From NCBI RefSeq assembly GCF_963855985.1, contig NC_087092.1:3844001-3908000 (forward strand): a DNA stretch of 64,000 nt, in the 5' to 3' direction. A program made the position numbers and the translations under genes. The notes beneath the pieces were generated by a model. The model was not told where the DNA came from, did no database searches, and worked only from the letters and a program-made list of their open reading frames with translations. How positions within the stretch are numbered: the stretch's first letter is position 1; each line of letters starts with the position of its first letter. Below, in pieces: positions 46,991 through 61,139 of this stretch. This DNA is from Ostrinia nubilalis (lineage: Eukaryota > Arthropoda > Insecta > Lepidoptera > Crambidae).

Positions 46991-49900
46991 GTAGGTACAC
47001 ATACGTACACACACATAAAAAATCTGTTTAGAAGGTCACTCACTTGACACACGAATATCGTCAACCTCAGCCTCAGGAGGAAATTACTGTTTATTTTTCA
47101 TATTATGGTACTAATTGAAGTATAATGATGTACTAATTGAAATATTATATTTCAATAATTTAATTTTGTTTTAGTTTGAAAATTATGCTGACGAGAATTA
47201 TTATTATTCTGTATAATATGATTTTTTTTTAATTCTGTTTTGAAACACAAAATAAGCATCGCAATGTTTTTCGATCTGCGTAAATTAAAATCGAGTCAAT
47301 ATTCCCGTAGGCAGTTATGTTAGAATTGGCAGCGCTTCGCGTCTGTATTCTGAGCGCTCTTTGATATCGGGCAGAAGCGCGGGCGCGCGGCGAGAGGCGC
47401 GTTGTCTCGCTCTAATGCTCAAGGTCGTTCGGCCATGTAATCGCCTTAAACGATACGACTTGATTATGTGAACAGTCGTACCACTTGTCTGCCGGTGCAA
47501 AACAACGGATAGCAGATTCATACCAAGTTGTCATTAGCTTTTCCTGTTAAGATAATGTTAAAGAGTATTTTAAAAGAGTAATAAAAGCTAGAGCTAAGAT
47601 CATCGGTATGGTAAATCGAAGGCTGCGATAGAGTTTGCGCTCTTAATAGCTAATTACGTAAATATACGAGTATCTTTAGATTCTCTGTAGACTAGCCTGT
47701 AATGATAAGATTAACGAGTCTCAAAATAAATTAAAACATAATATTTTGAGCAGCACTTACACAAGGAACATCTAATTGTGTAACGGCGCCACGCAGACAC
47801 ATTTCATACATTCTACGATGACAGCTCCAATTTCTAGGCGCGCGCGCAGCATCAACGCGCCTGCGCTTAGACGCTCTGACATAACTCGGCCATGTATTTT
47901 GCAACACATGGGCTATTTATAATTCTCCCATTCGTTCACCCAAAATTAACATTGTTTATTTTAACTCTCTATAATTATCATACGGTGTCTTCAACCGGCA
48001 ATTGGGTCTTTTTTCACGTAACGCGATCTTCTAAGAATTCGGAACGCCCTATATACCGCGGCCACGTAATGAATCAAGGACGCTTGTGAATATCGCGCAA
48101 CAAAACTGAGTGGCTTTCAAGAAAATTGTGAATAAATGGAAAAGTTAAGGCGCAAGCCCTAGTAACATAAATTTCGGTTTCGGACGTGACAAAGACATTA
48201 GAAATTGGGGCGAAGCGAAGAAAGTGTATAACAAAGCAATGCCAAAACACATGGCTCCCTAATAAGACATTTCCTGCCGAGAGAAGATGAAAGCTTTGCA
48301 TATCTCACGATCCCGGCTATTCCGGTGATTTGATGCGACGACGACTTATGTTAACTTTCTCAGAACGATCTTTTTCCGTCGCATTAAAATTTAAATATTC
48401 TCGTAAGTTTATATAAATTAAGGTGGCCAGAATAGGACTTCCAGCGTATTCTCGGACACGGCCCCGTAACAAAACGTTATGTTCTCGTCAACCTAATTAA
48501 TGGCGATCAAAACGAATAGACATAATATATTAAAATCCGTTTTCTCCACTGAAACAAGATTTACGGTTCCAAGGAACAGAGACTGAAGGCAGTTATTGCT
48601 GTTTCCGAAAAACGATAAACCCACATTTTGAATCCCTTTAAAGGTTAAGCGAATTTCCTCAGTTAATGCGATGTCCAATGAGAACTTGCGATTTGCATAT
48701 TGATGCATATCTCCATCATAACAGGATTTGAGTTAATATGCATTTGGTTTTCACCTGGCATTGAAATGTGAATGTTAGTGTCACGTAATTCCCGTAGGAG
48801 GCGATCGAGGCGGTGCAGAATATTAGATATGCATGGCACCGGAGCAAGGGACAGTCGGAAACAGAAATATATCACTCAAAAATTGCTCAAAAAACCATTA
48901 CCTTTCGGGAATAAGCCCCACGGGTTTTCCACTCAAAACATATTCTAATCTCATTGTTTAAGAATAAATGGCAACACTAATTACACTTTGTAGACACAAT
49001 AATAAATTACCTAATTTGACTCTCCAAATATGGTTTAGCTAATGAATATTGAATGCAAAGATTAATGGTCATTGTTATCAGTAATTACGCCGGATATCAC
49101 GTAATCTAGGCTTAAGCAAAGCCTGAAACTCAAGGTTGAAAGTTGCCCACTGACCTATTTTGGAACTTTATTAATTTTCCAGGAGTTCATTAATCAACTG
49201 TTTTTGTTTGTGCCATAAATTTTCACCGCCTTTCTTAGTCATAAACCCAGATAGATTGTAATCTTTCGGATATTTAGCCATTTTGTGGATTTTATGAAAA
49301 TAATGAAAAACCAAACGTAATATTAGGTGTAGGTAGGTAACTGTAGTGAGATCAGTTATTAGTTTTCTTTAGTACCTAGTTCTCTAGTCACTTTTTGAGT
49401 AACATGTAACGTTAGAAACTGAGTCAATAATGTTCAAACATTGTGCAAACGTTTGTTTTCGATGCACAAATAATCATTACTTACAGTCGAGTTTATGCAT
49501 AAACAATAAGTACTTAAAAAACAAACGGATAAAGGTCGAGCCATCCGTCACAAGTTTCAAAACAATCTGACGCTCCGACTGGCCGCGCTCGCTTAACTGC
49601 AATAAATCACCGATAATCTCTATTGTGACCCAAAAATAGACTTTCCAACTTCATATCAAATATTTACTCATTCCAGTGGGTAATTGTTTATCCATTGTAA
49701 TTAATTTGGTAATAACTCATATTCAAATCGTACAATGAAAGTAACGTGGATTTATACGCTGCACAAAAAATGTGAAATGACTCGATTTAGTAATCACTTT
49801 ATTTTTATTTTTATAATTCTTTATTTTTATAATGACACGAATATAGATGAGTATGAAAAATGTGACACAAACAAATAATAGACAAATATTATTAGAAAAT

Positions 49901-50255
49901 CACTTTACTCGATTGTTCATTGACTTCTAATTAATGTGGTTCACTGTACTCGATTAGATTAAAGACCTAATTCTCGCGCGACTGATATTTACACAATTTT
50001 GAGTATAATTAATATTTATCTTTTAAATTATCCGAAACATTCTAATATCTTGATAATATTTTAATGATGAAGAGTCACCAAAGAAAAAACCTGGACAAAG
50101 AATTCTCAAAGCGTTTCTATCTGCCATTCATAAATCTGCATTTAGTTTTTACGAACTGCATTTGTCTTTTGTTTTAACTGAATTCGTAAAACAATCGGGG
50201 ACAACTAGGTAGGAATCTAGCACTCCTTTGATACATTTTAAACATCTAATAAGTA
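46991..50255. other. non-coding stretch with two CpG-rich islands
   Basis: CpG-rich islands lie at about 47330-47420 and 47810-47890 ('ggcgcgcgcgcagc'). ORFs here (60-75 codons) have no motifs. The islands may be regulatory; the rest shows nothing I can name. Confidence 0.35.
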
Positions 50256-50518
50256 ATTGAAGGGGTGAATGGACAAAGGTGTTATCTGACAAAACTGAAG
50301 TATCGACTTTTTTGCATGAACATAGGTTTTAAGTGATGATAAAATTGACTAATGAGCTCAAAACACGCAATTTTGTTACGTGTCAAACCTTAACAAAGGT
50401 GTTATCTGACAAGCATTCATACATTTCAGGATTCAAATGTGGTATGAGCAGATTAATATTTTCAAACACTCATAACTCATTTTGTTAGTTATGACCTTTG
50501 TCCACTCACCCCTTCAAT
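50256..50518. mobile_element. 263-bp MITE with ~25-bp terminal inverted repeats
   Basis: 'attgaaggggtgaatggaca' followed by aaggt at the left is matched by its inverted complement at the right ('ggacaaaggt' arm ending 50518) with one difference. An internal direct repeat 'aaaggtgttatctgacaa' occurs next to the left arm and again near 50395, as in elements with subterminal transposase-binding repeats. Confidence 0.8.
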
Positions 50519-51095
50519 TGTGATTGTGACAATTACTCCAGATTATTTTTCTTACCCAAAGGAATATTTTTGGTGCTTTAAAAACTTTAAATATTTTTGT
50601 TGTGTGTGCGCAAACTTTTCGCCTTTCGTTTAGATTTCATTTCAACGTCTGTAAATTAATTATCCGTTTCCGGGGCGCATGCGTGTTTTTTACATTGCTT
50701 GTATAAATAGTGGTGCGTCCTCAAATGTTTTATTGTCTGCGCCGTAACCTATATTCGTGGCGGGGAAATGAGGAATATGCGACTCGCTCCGGTGGTCATG
50801 TTACATGTATTGAGGGTTGCCAGGTATGAAAACGTTTTTCAAAACAAAGAAATCTACCAGCATGATCATTTCATCGGTTACTCTATGTAGTAGGTTTTGG
50901 ATTTGAAAAAATTTCACCGAGCAAGCACGCTTCATTACAGATTACACCTGCAACTTGGGTGAGAGTGTATAAAAATAAATTCACGCCCTTAAAAATAAAT
51001 TAATTAGATAGATTCTACTAAACATAAAACATATGTTTTTTTATTTCTTTGTATGTTCTACATGACATCCCCACACATGTTTCGAATTTGGTCGA
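50519..51095. other. non-coding stretch
   Basis: No exon or named repeat. A GC-richer patch lies at about 50740-50800. Confidence 0.4.
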
Positions 51096-51600
51096 ATCAA
51101 AGAGCATACCGAGAAGTCCCGTCTGTAAAAATTGGGGCTCCACCACGCCAAAATTGTGATCAATCGTAGCAACATTCAGCTGTATTATGAAAACGATGGC
51201 AACCCTGACATGTTATGAATAGTATGATCAGATCAAGAGGGCGTACCGAGAAGTCTCGCCGGTCAGAACTGTGGCACAACCACGGCTAAGTTTAATTGCA
51301 ATTCGTAGGTACTTTTCGCCGTATTGTGTTAACAACGATAGTATTATGAGGTATGCCGAGAAGTCTTACCACATAAAACTGGGGTGCAAACTACAGTATT
51401 TTGGTCACTCGTAACTTTTGTTACATTTCGCTGTACCTATGTCGGTAGAGATAGCAACCCTAACATGTTACGAGTAGTTGATCGGATCAAGGGGCATACC
51501 GAGAAGTCTGCTCGCTAAGAACTGGGGCGCAACCACGGCCGACTGCGGCCACTCGTAGAATCATTCGCTGTATTTCGCATGAGCCATGACGACTGCCCCA
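51096..51600. repeat. four diverged tandem units of ~110-143 bp
   Basis: Units start with variants of 'gcataccgagaagtc' at 51104, 51241, 51351 and 51494. Each continues with 'aactgggg' and 'caaccacgg'-type blocks. Units 1 and 3 end with 'gcaacccta/gacatgtta' and 'gatcaag'. Divergence is high, so the array is old. Probably the internal repeats of a transposable element. Confidence 0.65.
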
Positions 51601-53540
51601 TTGGCCAACATCGTTGTAGGTGTCCGAATTTTGACACAATTCTGATTACTTACTTACTGTAATTTTAAATATGTATCTAAATTGCCCGATAATTACCTGA
51701 CCTTACTTTGACATTTAAAATAAGGCCGTAACATTTACTGTAAAAATATTTTGTAAATTAAAAAGTTCCGCACACGAAACGTTTTAGTAAATATTGCTTT
51801 TGCTCTCCCGGTAATTATTAAATTAAATAAAGCAATTTATTAGAGTATGTACTTAATGTTTTACAAATTACTTAATATACTTTTAACAAGCAAAAATTTT
51901 ACGCAAAGCAGGTATACGTAAGTCAAATTAATACAATACTTTGAATTTGACTTTGACCGACTTCAGTGGTAGGTTGAGTACGACATAGGAAGTTTTGTGA
52001 AACTTAGCAAAGAGTACGGTGACAATGTCTAAATCAGTTTAGTTTGGAAAGCAATCTACATTCATGCCGTTTACGTTCTATAGGAAAGATTGACATTTAA
52101 GGCATTTAGTCAAATCAGACCTTAATGAGGAAATCATAGAGCGCATTTTGAGTTGTGGTGAGAGGTCCTGGGGGAGCAAGCTTTCGGGAGCAAATACTTA
52201 AATGTCAAACGTGATTGGATGCCGCCCACCGGCGCGGTGTGCCTTTGCGGCGTAGATATTTTACCATTGTCAGAGTCCCTTTTCAAGTGTATTTGTGACT
52301 TTACTTATTTGCATTGTAAAATATGCATTACAATTCCTTTTTATAAAAAATATTAAAGTAAAACGAAGACTTTACAAGCTCTACAATATTGAATTCCAAC
52401 TCTAAAAATTGTATAAAAACTAAATTATGTTTTATTTTGTTACAGGTATGTCCCAGGCATCGTCAACGATTTACATTGCAGTATGTAGTTCTCATAATTT
52501 TTAATTGTATCTGGTATCAATAGATACTGGAGCGTTCCCGATCACGCGTTATAAAATACACCTTTACCATACTATTATTTGTTTTGTGGCTCTCCTACAT
52601 GTCCGAGAGCCATCGAGAGCGTCCACTCTTTACGGTGGGAAGTCACGTTACCTGAGGACGTCACTTGCTCACAAATAGAATAATTCTATTTTTAAATACC
52701 GCGACGTCAGGCCACGTCTGAGCCTAATTTAAAAGCCAACGGTTTGATTGAACGTCCTTGCGGACGTAATTACGGGATACGCGTGAATGCGTAAACGTAT
52801 TTAACGTCACAGATTTCGTTTCGTAAAGGTGAAATGGAACGCGGCAGGAGAAAATTAAATAAATACGCAAACGAATTAACGCTTGTGGGTGGGTATTTAA
52901 GTACGCAAACGTTTTTAAATCGAATTATTCAAAACAATTGAACAGCGAAAATATGCCGTCGTGATAAGTGTCCACTTTTGTTGATTAATAGCAGCGTTTT
53001 ATCATACACTTTTGCTACGAAATGTACTGTAAAGAATGACAAGATGATGAAACGTGGTGAATGTCCGTATCTAAGCGTAATTTCACTTGTCATTTTTAAC
53101 TGAATCTTATAGAACTTGTTGCTGTATTTAACTCTTGAATCTTGGCACGTGGTTTCTATAAAGACACCTAAAGGAAGGTTGACCTTCAGTGTGAATTATA
53201 ACAGCAGGGTGAGTTCTGTTGTGCACTTAATTCTGCTTTGTCTTCTATAATTAAAATGCCGTCATGACGAATTGTATCTCTGTACCGAGGAATCAAATTT
53301 AATGTTAAACCGAAATATTTGTCATAATGTTAAACAAAGCGTTTGTATTCGCAAAATTACTTTAAACTCGTGAATTAAATTTTGAGAATACTAAATTAAA
53401 TCAAAGTCACACTTACAATTCATTCCGGTTAAAATATATTATAACTATTCAGTAGACATTATAATGAACGTAAAATTTCAATTATATGAAAGTACCTACT
53501 GTCTTTCATTTTATTAAACAATAGAAATAAAGTTTCATTC
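51601..53540. other. non-coding stretch
   Basis: An acceptor-like 'ttttgttacag' at about 52435-52445 leads into an 18-codon ORF only. A GC-richer block at 52200-52260 has a CCAAT-like 'gattgg' and could be regulatory. No gene is supported. Confidence 0.35.
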
Positions 53541-54058
53541 TTTTTTTTTTTTTTTTTTTTTTATGTGATAGGAGGCAAACGAGCAGACGGATCACCTGAT
53601 GGTAAGTGATTACCGTCGCCCATAGACACCCGCAGACCCAGGGGCGTTACAGGTGCGTTGCCGGCCTTTAAGATAAAGATACGCTCTCCTCTTGAAAGCT
53701 TGCAGGTCGTATCCGTCCGGAAACACCGCAGACGACAGTCCATTCCACAGTTTGGTTGTACGGGGCAGGAAGTTTCTAGAGAAACGTACTGTTGTGGACT
53801 GCCAACCATCTAAGTGATGGGGGTGGAAGTGCTGTCGGGTAGATCGGTGGCGAAAAGTGGCGGCAGGAATAAGTCCGGATAATTCTTCGGAGCACTCCCC
53901 GTGATACATGCGATAGAAGATGCACAGTGAGGATACATCTCTACGCAGCGCCAAGGGGTCAAGCCGATCCGAAATGTCCTGGCAGTCAACGATTCGAGCT
54001 GCTCTCCGTTCAATGCGGTCCAGAGGGAGAAGCTGGTACTGGGGCGCACCATTCACAA
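53541..54058 (-). mobile_element. 5'-truncated LINE (jockey/CR1-like) with poly-A tail
   Basis: The minus strand keeps an open frame of about 150 codons ending the reverse-transcriptase ORF. It includes RIERRAARIVDC, DVSSLCIFYRMYHG, TVRFSRNFLPRTTKLWN and LKGRQ, the C-terminal region typical of jockey/CR1-clade elements. A 22-base T-run (poly-A of the element) ends it at 53541. The 5' end is cut near 54058. The frame is intact, so the insertion is young. Its 3' end matches the fragments at 85-215 and 14084-14120. Confidence 0.85.
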
Positions 54059-57000
54059 ACAAATTATAAATTACATGTCCCGTAGATATAAATATTAAAA
54101 TATCATAGGGATGTAGTATACACTTCCTAAAACTAAAAATATCAAACGTAAATAATCAAAATTTCTGTAAAAGTTTAAAAAACAGATCATGTTTATCCTT
54201 ATCTACAAACTATCTTTAAAATATCTAGCGTTCTACTCGTACTAATCAATCACCTTTGAAACAAAACAAAGGACAGTTATGTCGTAGAAGCTCCACCGTA
54301 TATTTATACCGCAGCGAGTTTACGCCGCAGATTTACTGCCTATAAAGACCACTGTTTGACAGAAAGGCGGCCGGCACTATAATATAATGACACTTACGAT
54401 AATAATGACATTTCGGCTTCCTAAAGTGGGAATATAAAAATAGAAATGTTATAGAGAGAGTCGTTTGTAGAGTACCGAGACTATTGCCGATTGGGGTTTC
54501 GCTCAGTTAAATGATATTTCCTACCACTATTTGAACTTAGTGAAACTCTACATCTTGCTGGAACCCAATTACAATACCTATTCCCAAGCCTTGTTAACCT
54601 AAAGGATATGATAAAAGATAGGATTAATTAAAAATAGACTTGGTATCTGAAGTCATGAAGGATAAATCAGTGATATTAATTTAATAAAACTTTTGTTTAA
54701 AACTTCCTGAATTAAAAGATACTCATTAAAGTTGCATTGTTACTAAGACGAGGTGCGATTGCTATATGAGATATCTATTAATTATTATTTGTCTGGTTGC
54801 ATTATTTCTGTTCCCTGTACAAAAAAAAACATGGCGTAGGCGACATTCCAGGATGTGCTTGAATGAAGAACTTTGAATAGACTGAATGCACCGTGCAGAT
54901 TAATCGGCAATTGAACAAGTTAGGACGTAGGCTGCGACCTAGGCCGGGCTAGAATCCAGCCTACGCTAGCTCAATCTGCATTCAACACCAAAAATGGGCG
55001 ACAATTTCGACGTTTATGTCCACACAATAAGGCAGAAAATTGCAGGGAATCAAACCAGACTAGATACGATCTAAAAGTGTAGGCTCCGATCTTGCTGATT
55101 AGCGCTTACTTATCTATGCACCAGATGTGATAGTGGCTATTAAACCTTTAACGGTTATCTGGCTTTTTAAATCTACTTCCACTGTTATTAACCAGTGCAC
55201 TTGATGGTAGGAGGAAGCATAATAAATGAGTTAATTTATCTTCGGCCTTTACAAAATCTGATTTGAAATTGATACCAATCCGTGACGAAACAAGTATAAC
55301 AACGAAATGTCGAAATTGATTTAGTGTTTCGAGTTTTTATTTAATATAAATCAGATTGCCTTAGCACTAATTAATACACCTTGTAGTGTACTGGTAGAGA
55401 TTGCGCAAGCGCAAGGCCGCCATTAATTTGATGCGATTGTGATTGTTTGTGTGTTTCCCGGAGAGTGCGTGTCGAAACGTTGGGATACAGTTGCTGTGGT
55501 AATCAAGCCGTATTGGCTAATACGGATTTGATATACTGACGTATTTGGATAGGCCGGAAGATCCTTCCTACTACGGTTCCCTGCTTAACCCTTACACTGC
55601 GTCACTGCCAAACGCAACATAAAGGGGCGTGAGCGTGACGCACATGTTAACCAAGTTGTTATTAGTAGTGAGATATCACATTGTTGATATGTCGAAATTT
55701 CATATACAGCTTTTACTATATTGTGTGATACAGACCACTATTGGTAGGTATCATTATGACACTCCCCCTCTTTAATTAATTTCATTCATTAAAAATAATA
55801 TCATTTTCATGAGTTCGTTAACACATTCGTGACTTAAACGTGTTAAATTTTCCTTATCAACGAGTGTAAAACCGCTTTTATTGACATAATCACACGCCAC
55901 AACTGAACTGAATAGTAACATAGACCATCATTTATTTTTAATTAGCTGTCATTTGTCTTTACCAAAAAAGCGTAACCCACTTGATTCTCCTCGTATTTTC
56001 ACCTAGAAATTTTCCGGTGTCCCACACATTCCCTAATCAACGTACGTCACTACAGGCATGGCATGATTCCAGATAGGAAAATCAATCGCAATCCAAACAT
56101 GAATCATGCGGATGATGGGTGTGTTCGCACGTCGCCACTCGATGCCACCCCATAGGCCTGTTCAGACAGCCGCCCGCCTAACAACCGCGCCGCCCAGTAA
56201 TGAAGTACCTTATCATGTAATATCGTGGTCAGGTACTGACGTAAGCGTAGCCTAATTTGTAAAATTTTCCAACATTTGACAGGATGTTCCTCATTCCACG
56301 CATTATTTCTCATATTCCTATATCAGTCAGTATCTAAAGAATGTCGTAATTACTAAGTTTAAGCAGTGCTTTGACCAGATTATTGAAATGAAGGTCACAT
56401 TCAAGCATAATTTACAAAAGTCCTTGGCTTCCATAGTATCCAATTTTCTCAGACTTAATAAATTTCTTAGTGTCGATAACAGACGACCTTGTTTATCAAC
56501 AGACCCGCCTAGCTAAGTCTGTTTTGCTATTAGGTAATATACCGTGGGCTTGACCTAGATCGCGTCTATAGTTGTACCTGTACCCCAGGCTGTGTGCATA
56601 GAACAGGAAGCCACAAGGTCCGCTCGGAGCTCACCGGAGATGGCTTCGGATATAGAACAAGAGCAGACAGGAACAAACGTGCATATCTACGTTTCGTTAT
56701 TTCAAAGTCCTGACCTTAAACTTTAAAATAAAGTGCTTTCATGTAGCTATTTTTGAAAAGCTTTGTCTATTAATTGATTTTGATGGACAAAACAAAAAGG
56801 TGTTCACTGACTCACTCATACGTTAAAAGTATATTACAATTGGCCTTGTTTTACATATAAAATACCTATAAGCTATTTTACATCCTAAACAAATAACGCT
56901 TAAAATTTGCGCAAGCATTTTTTTATCATAGATTATTTAAAAAACAGAATGGTCACCATTCATAAAGCACGCGGAAGACTCTACTAATTAAAATTCGCGA

Positions 57001-58109
57001 TTCTCATAGGTATATCAGACAATTGCCTGCGGAAATATCAAGTTATTTCAGTTGCTAACTTCAATGAAACATTAGGATTCCGTTTCGTAAGCGAAGGACC
57101 TCGCCCCGCCGTTAGAAAGGCTCCGTTCAATCTGATAGTGCTAATTGGTGCTTCTGGTAATTAGTTAAGCCGTCTTTTCGACTGTTACAACAATGTTTGT
57201 AAACATCATAGTTTATTTACATTTAAAATGGGTTAAGTCCACTACATTATACTCGTAAAGCCTACTTAACGTTTTGATTTTTATGAAAAGTCTGTACCAA
57301 ATACCGCGACGTTCATTTGTCAACTACTCTTTGATGCTTGATCTTTATAGTGCCATTTAAAATCATATTAAGTGCCCAATAAATGTACTGTTTGCAAAAT
57401 CGTTTTTTCATTCACCAACAATAATTTGTTTTCGAAAAATTACATCTGAAACGTTACTAAATCATCGCCTGCCCACAAAGAGGTAATTTCTAAGAAGGTA
57501 ACTTGTAAACGTCGGGAATAGTTTTTAAAACGCTTGTTAATGTCGGAATGTAGCATTCGGACCATAAATTGTATCGCGCATATTTTTGTTGGTATCAAAT
57601 TTATATTTTTTATAATCATATAGACTTTTATGTGATGACGAGCAAAGCCCCTGCTGTCGCTTGCTTGGAATTTGGTTTGTCGCAAAGTTATTGTTGCATT
57701 TGGCAATTGGATAGTGACAGACACCACTAATTAATTGACATAAATTTTATGGACTGTTAAAACGCGATTATCCCATAGATTTTTTATTAACACCTAATGA
57801 GCCTTCCCTTAATTTGCTAACCAATTTTTGAAGTTGTATAAGAAAAATTTTTATAAATAGGTGTGTTCACTTACAAACCACTTAACATATTATATTAGCA
57901 TAGAAAACGTGGTCATCGGGCGTAGGGGGATCAAATAATAATATGAATTTGTATCTCTTTGATATAAACTATAAAGATATACTTCTAAGGTAGTTGTAAA
58001 TTATTGTTACAATATAAAAAGCGATATAAATACGCCTTCAAAAATATTCAAATTCAGGTTCCAATCTAATTTATTACTCACTTGTTAAATTGCTTTTATG
58101 TTATTTATC
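54059..58109. other. non-coding stretch (54.1-58.1 kb)
   Basis: AT-rich. Short ORFs only (69 and 95 codons, minus strand) without motifs. No named repeat. Confidence 0.4.
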
Positions 58110-58262
58110 AATTTTTTACATTTTTCCGTAATAAGGTCGGGCTAGCGTTCAGTTTTTGTAAATAGCACCTTGAACGTAATTTTGGAACTAAAAAATACAA
58201 CTGCAACAACATATAAATTGTAATGTGACATGCAATAAACGTTTTTGAATTTGAATATTTTT
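58110..58262 (+). mobile_element. retroelement 3' end
   Basis: It ends 'gcaataaacgtttttgaatt' followed by 'tgaatattttttc', a polyadenylation signal and TTTGAA-type tail like those of lepidopteran LINEs. The 5' limit is approximate. Confidence 0.45.
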
Positions 58263-59498
58263 TCAGGAAATACTTATGGGTAAAGTGCCTGAGCATCGCT
58301 TTAATTCAGATATCATCAAAGAGTTCTCATCTCACATAAAACGATATAAAGACACGTAACTACTCTTTGTACGTGGCGCTGCTTGCGCGGACTTAGGAAA
58401 TAAATCAAATAATTGGACATTTTACACTGTGCCGCTAGTCACAAACTAAGCAAAGCTTCTACGAGTAACTATGGATACTAGATAACAGATATAAACATAC
58501 TTAAGTACTTATAAATACATACATATTATACATAGAAATAGATATAAACTAGTGATTCAATAGCATTCTATGGTAAGTAGAAAGCTCCAACTACTTATGT
58601 TAGGCTAAGTTACTGAAATAAACATAGTTTACAGGAGTAGGAACAAACGTTTGAACGAAGATACCATAATCTATAATAATGTACGAGTACTTACATATCT
58701 ACCTAGATCAGTCATCGGTACAATACGCCTTATTTGGCATGAAGCAATATTTTCCGTAATTATTATTTTATGACGTTATCCCTATATTATAATTTCAATA
58801 ATTTGCATAATCACAATTTATACGTCATCAGTATCTCCATGACGATCATACTTGGGTAGGTACCTATGACTTTGGAATATTTTATAACAACTGGTTAAAA
58901 CCACGCTGTTTATAGGCATGCAAAATTATTGTAAGTAATAAAAAAGATGTTATTATATTTGAGTATTGTATCATTTGTATCGTAGACTCGCGTAAAAATT
59001 GCGTAACAACGAAAGAAAATGGTGAACCCCACCTTAGGTTGGCAATCTGCTGAATTAATACTTTGGTGCATTCTTCGTAGCTCACTCTGCCAATTAAACC
59101 TTTAATAATGCAACTGATTTTGTAGACAAGTGCATTTTAATCGACTGCGCCCGAAGGAGAGTTTTATTTTAAACTGACGTATTTACAGTTAAAATCACTC
59201 TCGCTGCCTTTCCTCTGTATTAGAGCATAATACCAGGACTGTAAGTATATAAGTAAGGTCAGAACCTTATCGCCAATAAAAGCCAGTGTATTATCATCAT
59301 CAAAGTGTAGCACGGCACACAAAGAGCGATCAAATCAAGGCATGACCTTGAGCTACTCCGGGCTTAGCAACCGAGGAGGGTGTCAGTATGGCGCGAGCTT
59401 CCTGGGCGCGGCTACCCTTACTTTATTAATACCAGCCATTACTACATTTTTATTACTGAGCTAGAGCTTAGTGTAACTTCTTAGCACTAAACTGTCCT
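58263..59498. other. non-coding stretch
   Basis: No exon supported. A GC-richer patch at 59330-59420 has no ORF of note. Confidence 0.4.
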
Positions 59499-59673
59499 GT
59501 GTGCTTACCGTGAGTTTACGTTAGGTGTGCTCGCTAGCGAGTAACGTCAAAAAAATCTATGAAGATTTTATTTCTTGAAAGTATAGCCGCTGCACAATAA
59601 GTCATACATTTAATGTAATTATTTTACACAGTCGCTAGCGAACACACCTAACGTAAACGCATCGTAAGCACAC
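59499..59673. mobile_element. 175-bp MITE with 42-bp terminal inverted repeats
   Basis: Arms 59499-59540 and 59632-59673 are complementary at 38 of 42 positions. The inner end of each arm is the self-complementary decamer TCGCTAGCGA. The AT-rich centre is 91 bp. No clear target-site duplication and no coding capacity. Confidence 0.8.
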
Positions 59674-59980
59674 TATACTCGTCCTTACGAATTTATAATT
59701 CTCTATAAGTATTTTCAATACAGCCTAGTGTTAGCACGACTCTGTTCTAGAACTATTTTATTTTATAAATGTTGTAGATTTTGCAAGTTCTCAGAACATT
59801 TAATTTTTTTGCTAATTACTCGTTAATAGGCCAGGCGACTAGTAAAAAAGTTTCCATACAAGAAGAGTGACTACTAGTGCCTACAAGTTAAATCAAGGAT
59901 GAAACATAAATCATAATTTTCGGTTCTTTGTTCTTCATGAGCTGACATTGCAGGTGCACTTTACTACACGAATGTACTTA

Positions 59981-60124
59981 CGCCCGTATTCACAAACGAT
60001 GAAGCAGCAAATCGAACGCACAGCTTGCAGCACAGTTGAATAAAGCTCTGTGATTGGTTTGTTTGACACCCTGTATGACCACGCGCACTGTGAGACCTCA
60101 TAGTAATGTTTGTGAATGTGGGCG
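59981..60124. mobile_element. 144-bp MITE, TTA target-site duplication
   Basis: 'cgcccgtattcacaaac' at the left and 'gtttgtgaatgtgggcg' at the right are inverted complements with one difference. TTA flanks both sides (59978-59980, 60125-60127). This fits a PIF/Harbinger-type non-autonomous element. Confidence 0.8.
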
Positions 60125-61139
60125 TTATTGCGTGAATCCAGTACTTTTCCTACACTTAACTGGTTATGATTTTGGGGGTAACTTACATTTATTATGTGTG
60201 CGGGTAATTGGTGTAGGCGCCGTTAGTTGAATAGGGGCTGTCAATATTGGACACGCCGAGGGTACAAAAGGGGTGAAGCCAACTCGCCCCACGTAAATCC
60301 CAACTAACCCACTTTTTTCCACTGTAATTATGTTAGCTTATGTTGCCAACCGTACATTACACATTTTCCATCCTTTCATAATGTGTTCTTGTACGAAGTA
60401 TTAGTGCGTATAGTCTGATGAGCAAATCCAAGATAAATTGAATTACCTATAGATCTGAAATAACAAAATCCTTTATAAGAAACGCGACAAAGAGATCCCG
60501 AGCAAAATTAAAATATTTACGGGAATATAAGATACCTAGTAGCACGTTTTGTTGTGTAGGGGCCATCAAACTATACACGTGTTTCCCGTAGGTTACATTA
60601 CACCCTATTGTTGTATATGTATTTCTCGCTGTTACTATCTGAATATTATTGAAAGTTCATATATCCGCAAAGGCTTTGCTCTCGATGTAGAGTAAACGAT
60701 ATTCCCCGTAAGGCTGCATATGAGCGTTAGGTAATACATTGCACTAGCGGCGGAAACTACTTACACGGTTCTTTCGAAACCACTTCTGTGTCCATTAACT
60801 TCCATGTAAGTGGCCGGCTGGAAACGATATTACTAGATTCTTAGGAGTTGCGTGGAAGGGTGATGATGGTTTTATCGTAGTAAAAACAATGCGTAATAAT
60901 AATATTATATGTACACAATTGGACCTCTTATTAAATAGATAAGACAGCGCTGAAACAATCAAGAACATTAACAAATATTACAATTTATTTTCGCACCAGG
61001 TAAAAGTGTTACACTCTAGAAATCCCCAGCGACACTTCATCGGAATCCGAAACGAGCCGTTGACACTAGAATAATGTTACACTTTACGACACTAATACGA
61101 TTCCACTTAAAAGTGTGAAAAATAGCGCTCAATTGGGCT
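60125..61139. other. upstream region of the 61.35-kb gene
   Basis: Mostly AT-rich with no exon. Two similar blocks, 'gtgttacactctag' (about 61007) and 'atgttacactttacga' (about 61073), lie just upstream of the CpG-rich promoter and could be repeated factor sites. Confidence 0.35.
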
